Shown piece after piece: positions 6,947 to 7,591 of a stretch of 7,591 nt of DNA. The DNA is taken from assembly GCA_900554715.1 (NCBI GenBank), contig USIN01000080.1, positions 1 through 7,591 of the forward strand. The letters run 5' to 3'. The notes beneath the pieces were generated by a model. It saw only the letters and a program-made list of their open reading frames with translations, made no database searches and was not told the origin of the DNA. This stretch comes from an uncultured Bacteroidales bacterium (GTDB lineage Bacteria; Bacteroidota; Bacteroidia; Bacteroidales; Muribaculaceae). The position numbers were made by a program, and so were the translations under genes. Each line of letters begins with the position of its first letter. Within the stretch, counting starts at the first letter, position 1.

Positions 6947-6963
6947 GATGTCTGTAAGACATC
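6947..6963. repeat. Inner short palindrome of left flank module
   Basis: GATGTCT and AGACATC pair perfectly around the loop GTA, followed by GATT. The same stem occurs in inverted position after the transposase at 7495-7511, with the loop TGC on the + strand. It lies 73 bases before the transposase start. Confidence 0.7.
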
Positions 6964-7000
6964 GATTGAATCAAAAGGTCAGTAATAATTCTGCAAAGAC

Positions 7001-7031
7001 TTGTCTAATTCACTGATAATTCATAATTTTA
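7001..7031 (+). promoter_or_regulatory. Candidate promoter for the transposase gene
   Basis: TTG (7001-7003) and TAATTTTA (7024-7031) are 20 bases apart, close to the Bacteroidetes -33 (TTTG) and -7 (TAnnTTTG) arrangement, with one mismatch in the final base of the second box. Transcription would begin near the ATG at 7036, which would make the message nearly leaderless. The region is AT-rich, so a chance match is quite possible. Confidence 0.25.
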
Positions 7032-7035
7032 CACT

Positions 7036-7491
7036 ATGAGCCACATAGCATTTACATATCATCTTATATTCGGCACCTATAGACGAATGCAGACGATACC
7101 TATCGAGCATGAAAGGGAACTGTATAAATTTCTTTATAATTTCTCGGTGAGACGCGATGTGAAGATATGGCGCATCGGCGGTATGCCGGACCATGTGCAT
7201 ATTTTATGCGATATACCGTCAAAAGTGGCTGTCGCAGAATTTGTTAAAATACTTAAGGGAGAGTCTAGTAAGTTCTTAAAAGCTAACAGTCATTTTAATA
7301 ATTGGCAAGGTTGGTCTGAAGGATATGGAGGATTTACAATAGACGCTCAATCCAGGGAAGTAAGAATCAATTATATCAAGAATCAAAAGAGTCACCATCG
7401 CATAAGAAGTTTTGTAGATGAATATAGAGAATTACTGATGTCTGCGGGTTACCCGCTTGATACGCCGATTTTAGGAGATGACGATACCTGA
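7036..7491 (+). CDS. HUH/Y1 transposase, IS200-like / REP-associated (RAYT)
   Basis: A 151-residue single-domain Y1 transposase (the Transposase_17 family of IS200/IS605 and RAYT proteins), which cuts and rejoins single-stranded DNA at hairpins. The metal-binding HUH motif is H53-V54-H55 in MPDHVHIL. The catalytic tyrosine is Y113 in INYIKNQKSHH, with Q117 four residues on. Typical flanking features are the N-terminal TYHLIFGTYRR, the helix EFVKILKGESSKFLK, and W93-GYGGFTI before the active-site helix. The motifs are intact and the length is normal, so the protein could be active. Codon use is far richer in A and T than in the operon genes (for example AAA, TTT, AGA), which suggests acquisition. 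No TnpB partner is present. The inverted REP-like flanks favour a domesticated RAYT over a plain IS200 copy. The start is the first ATG after an AT-rich leader. Confidence 0.88.
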   Translation: MSHIAFTYHLIFGTYRRMQTIPIEHERELYKFLYNFSVRRDVKIWRIGGMPDHVHILCDIPSKVAVAEFVKILKGESSKFLKANSHFNNWQGWSEGYGGFTIDAQSREVRINYIKNQKSHHRIRSFVDEYRELLMSAGYPLDTPILGDDDT

Positions 7492-7494
7492 ATC

Positions 7495-7511
7495 GATGTC
7501 TTGCAGACATC
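7495..7511. repeat. Inner short palindrome of right flank module
   Basis: GATGTCT and AGACATC pair around the loop TGC, three bases after the transposase stop. On the opposite strand it reads as the same stem as 6947-6963 and is also followed by GATT, so the similarity extends beyond the palindrome. No T-run follows, so it is not a standard terminator, although it could slow readthrough. Confidence 0.7.
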
Positions 7512-7530
7512 TGCTGCGGGCGTGTATATT

Positions 7531-7571
7531 CCGGGCACATCTCGGCCTGTGTCCTCGATGTACCCGGTTAC
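7531..7571 (-). repeat. Right REP-like hairpin with GTAA foot
   Basis: Read on the - strand, GTAA (7571-7568) precedes CCGGGTACATC (7567-7557), which pairs with GATGTGCCCGG (7541-7531) around a 15-base loop. Compared with the left hairpin, the tenth pair has changed from C-G to T-A while the wobble at the sixth pair is kept. It lies 19 bases from the inner palindrome, almost the same spacing as on the left. Confidence 0.7.
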
Positions 7572-7575
7572 AAAT

Positions 7576-7591
7576 AAAGCATCGTCCTGGC
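7576..7591. repeat. Outer short palindrome of right flank module, cut by window end
   Basis: AAAGCATCG (7576-7584), probably followed by the loop TCCTGG and the first C of the returning arm at 7591, occupies the position of the left outer palindrome. On the - strand its TTTATTT junction resembles the same junction at 6879-6886. The second arm lies outside the window, so the hairpin itself is a prediction. Confidence 0.35.

Larger units (their letters stand above)
6861..7591 (+). mobile_element. RAYT/IS200-like unit with inverted REP-like flanks (right end cut)
   Basis: A Y1 transposase gene sits between two inverted, diverged copies of one structured module. The left copy is 6861-6966 and the right copy is 7493-7591 read on the other strand. 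In each, from outside in, there is a short palindrome, a spacer ending GTAG or GTAA, a long hairpin with CCGGG feet, a 19-20 base spacer, and a short palindrome followed by GATT. This is the arrangement expected of a REP-associated tyrosine transposase with its REP pair rather than of a simple insertion sequence. The right outer palindrome runs off the window. No target duplication is expected for this family and none is seen. Confidence 0.7.

Noticed and set aside
6752..6974. Two overlapping - strand frames of 61 and 66 codons in the spacer left of the transposase
   Set aside because: They run through the hairpins and palindromes, have no recognisable domain, and look like random AT-rich frames.
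7495..7511. Palindrome after the transposase as a Rho-independent terminator
   Set aside because: No T-run follows, and the same structure occurs before the gene in the opposite orientation, so it belongs to the repeat module.
6759..7567. Repeated palindromes considered as a CRISPR array
   Set aside because: Units are unevenly spaced, inverted relative to each other and separated by a transposase gene; there are no regular spacers and no cas genes.

Overview
The window looks like a chromosomal segment from a Bacteroidales bacterium, possibly Muribaculaceae or a relative. The evidence is a PorD/DUF4835 gene (a family restricted to Bacteroidetes) between coaBC and recN, starts without recognisable Shine-Dalgarno sequences but often preceded by A-rich stretches, and moderately GC-rich core genes. 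The family-level placement is an inference.

Positions 1-5962 hold six genes on the + strand, packed as one probable operon: the 3' part of dnaN (sliding clamp), a DnaQ-like DEDDh exonuclease with an ExoX-like C-terminal domain, coaBC (coenzyme A synthesis), porD/DUF4835 (exported, linked to type IX secretion), recN (SMC-like repair ATPase) and rlmB (23S rRNA 2'-O-methyltransferase). Gaps are 13, 36 and 14 bases. coaBC and porD overlap by 13 bases, and porD and recN by 4 bases (ATGA), which suggests translational coupling. Together they serve replication and repair, cofactor supply, secretion and ribosome maturation. No promoter is visible inside the run, so its promoter probably lies upstream of the window.

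A superoxide dismutase gene of the iron/manganese family lies convergent on the - strand (6063-6638). A hairpin with a T-rich tail at 5969-6001 should terminate it.

The right end (about 6759-7591) differs in character. It is AT-rich and carries a 151-residue HUH/Y1 transposase of the IS200/REP-associated (RAYT) kind. Its two flanks are inverted, diverged copies of one structured module made of a short palindrome, a long REP-like hairpin preceded by GTAG or GTAA, and another short palindrome with a 3-base loop. The long stems differ by a compensated base pair and share a wobble at the same position. A related orphan palindrome lies further left at 6759-6775, also with a compensated change. This REP/RAYT-type unit is the most interesting part of the window. 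The right copy is cut by the window edge.
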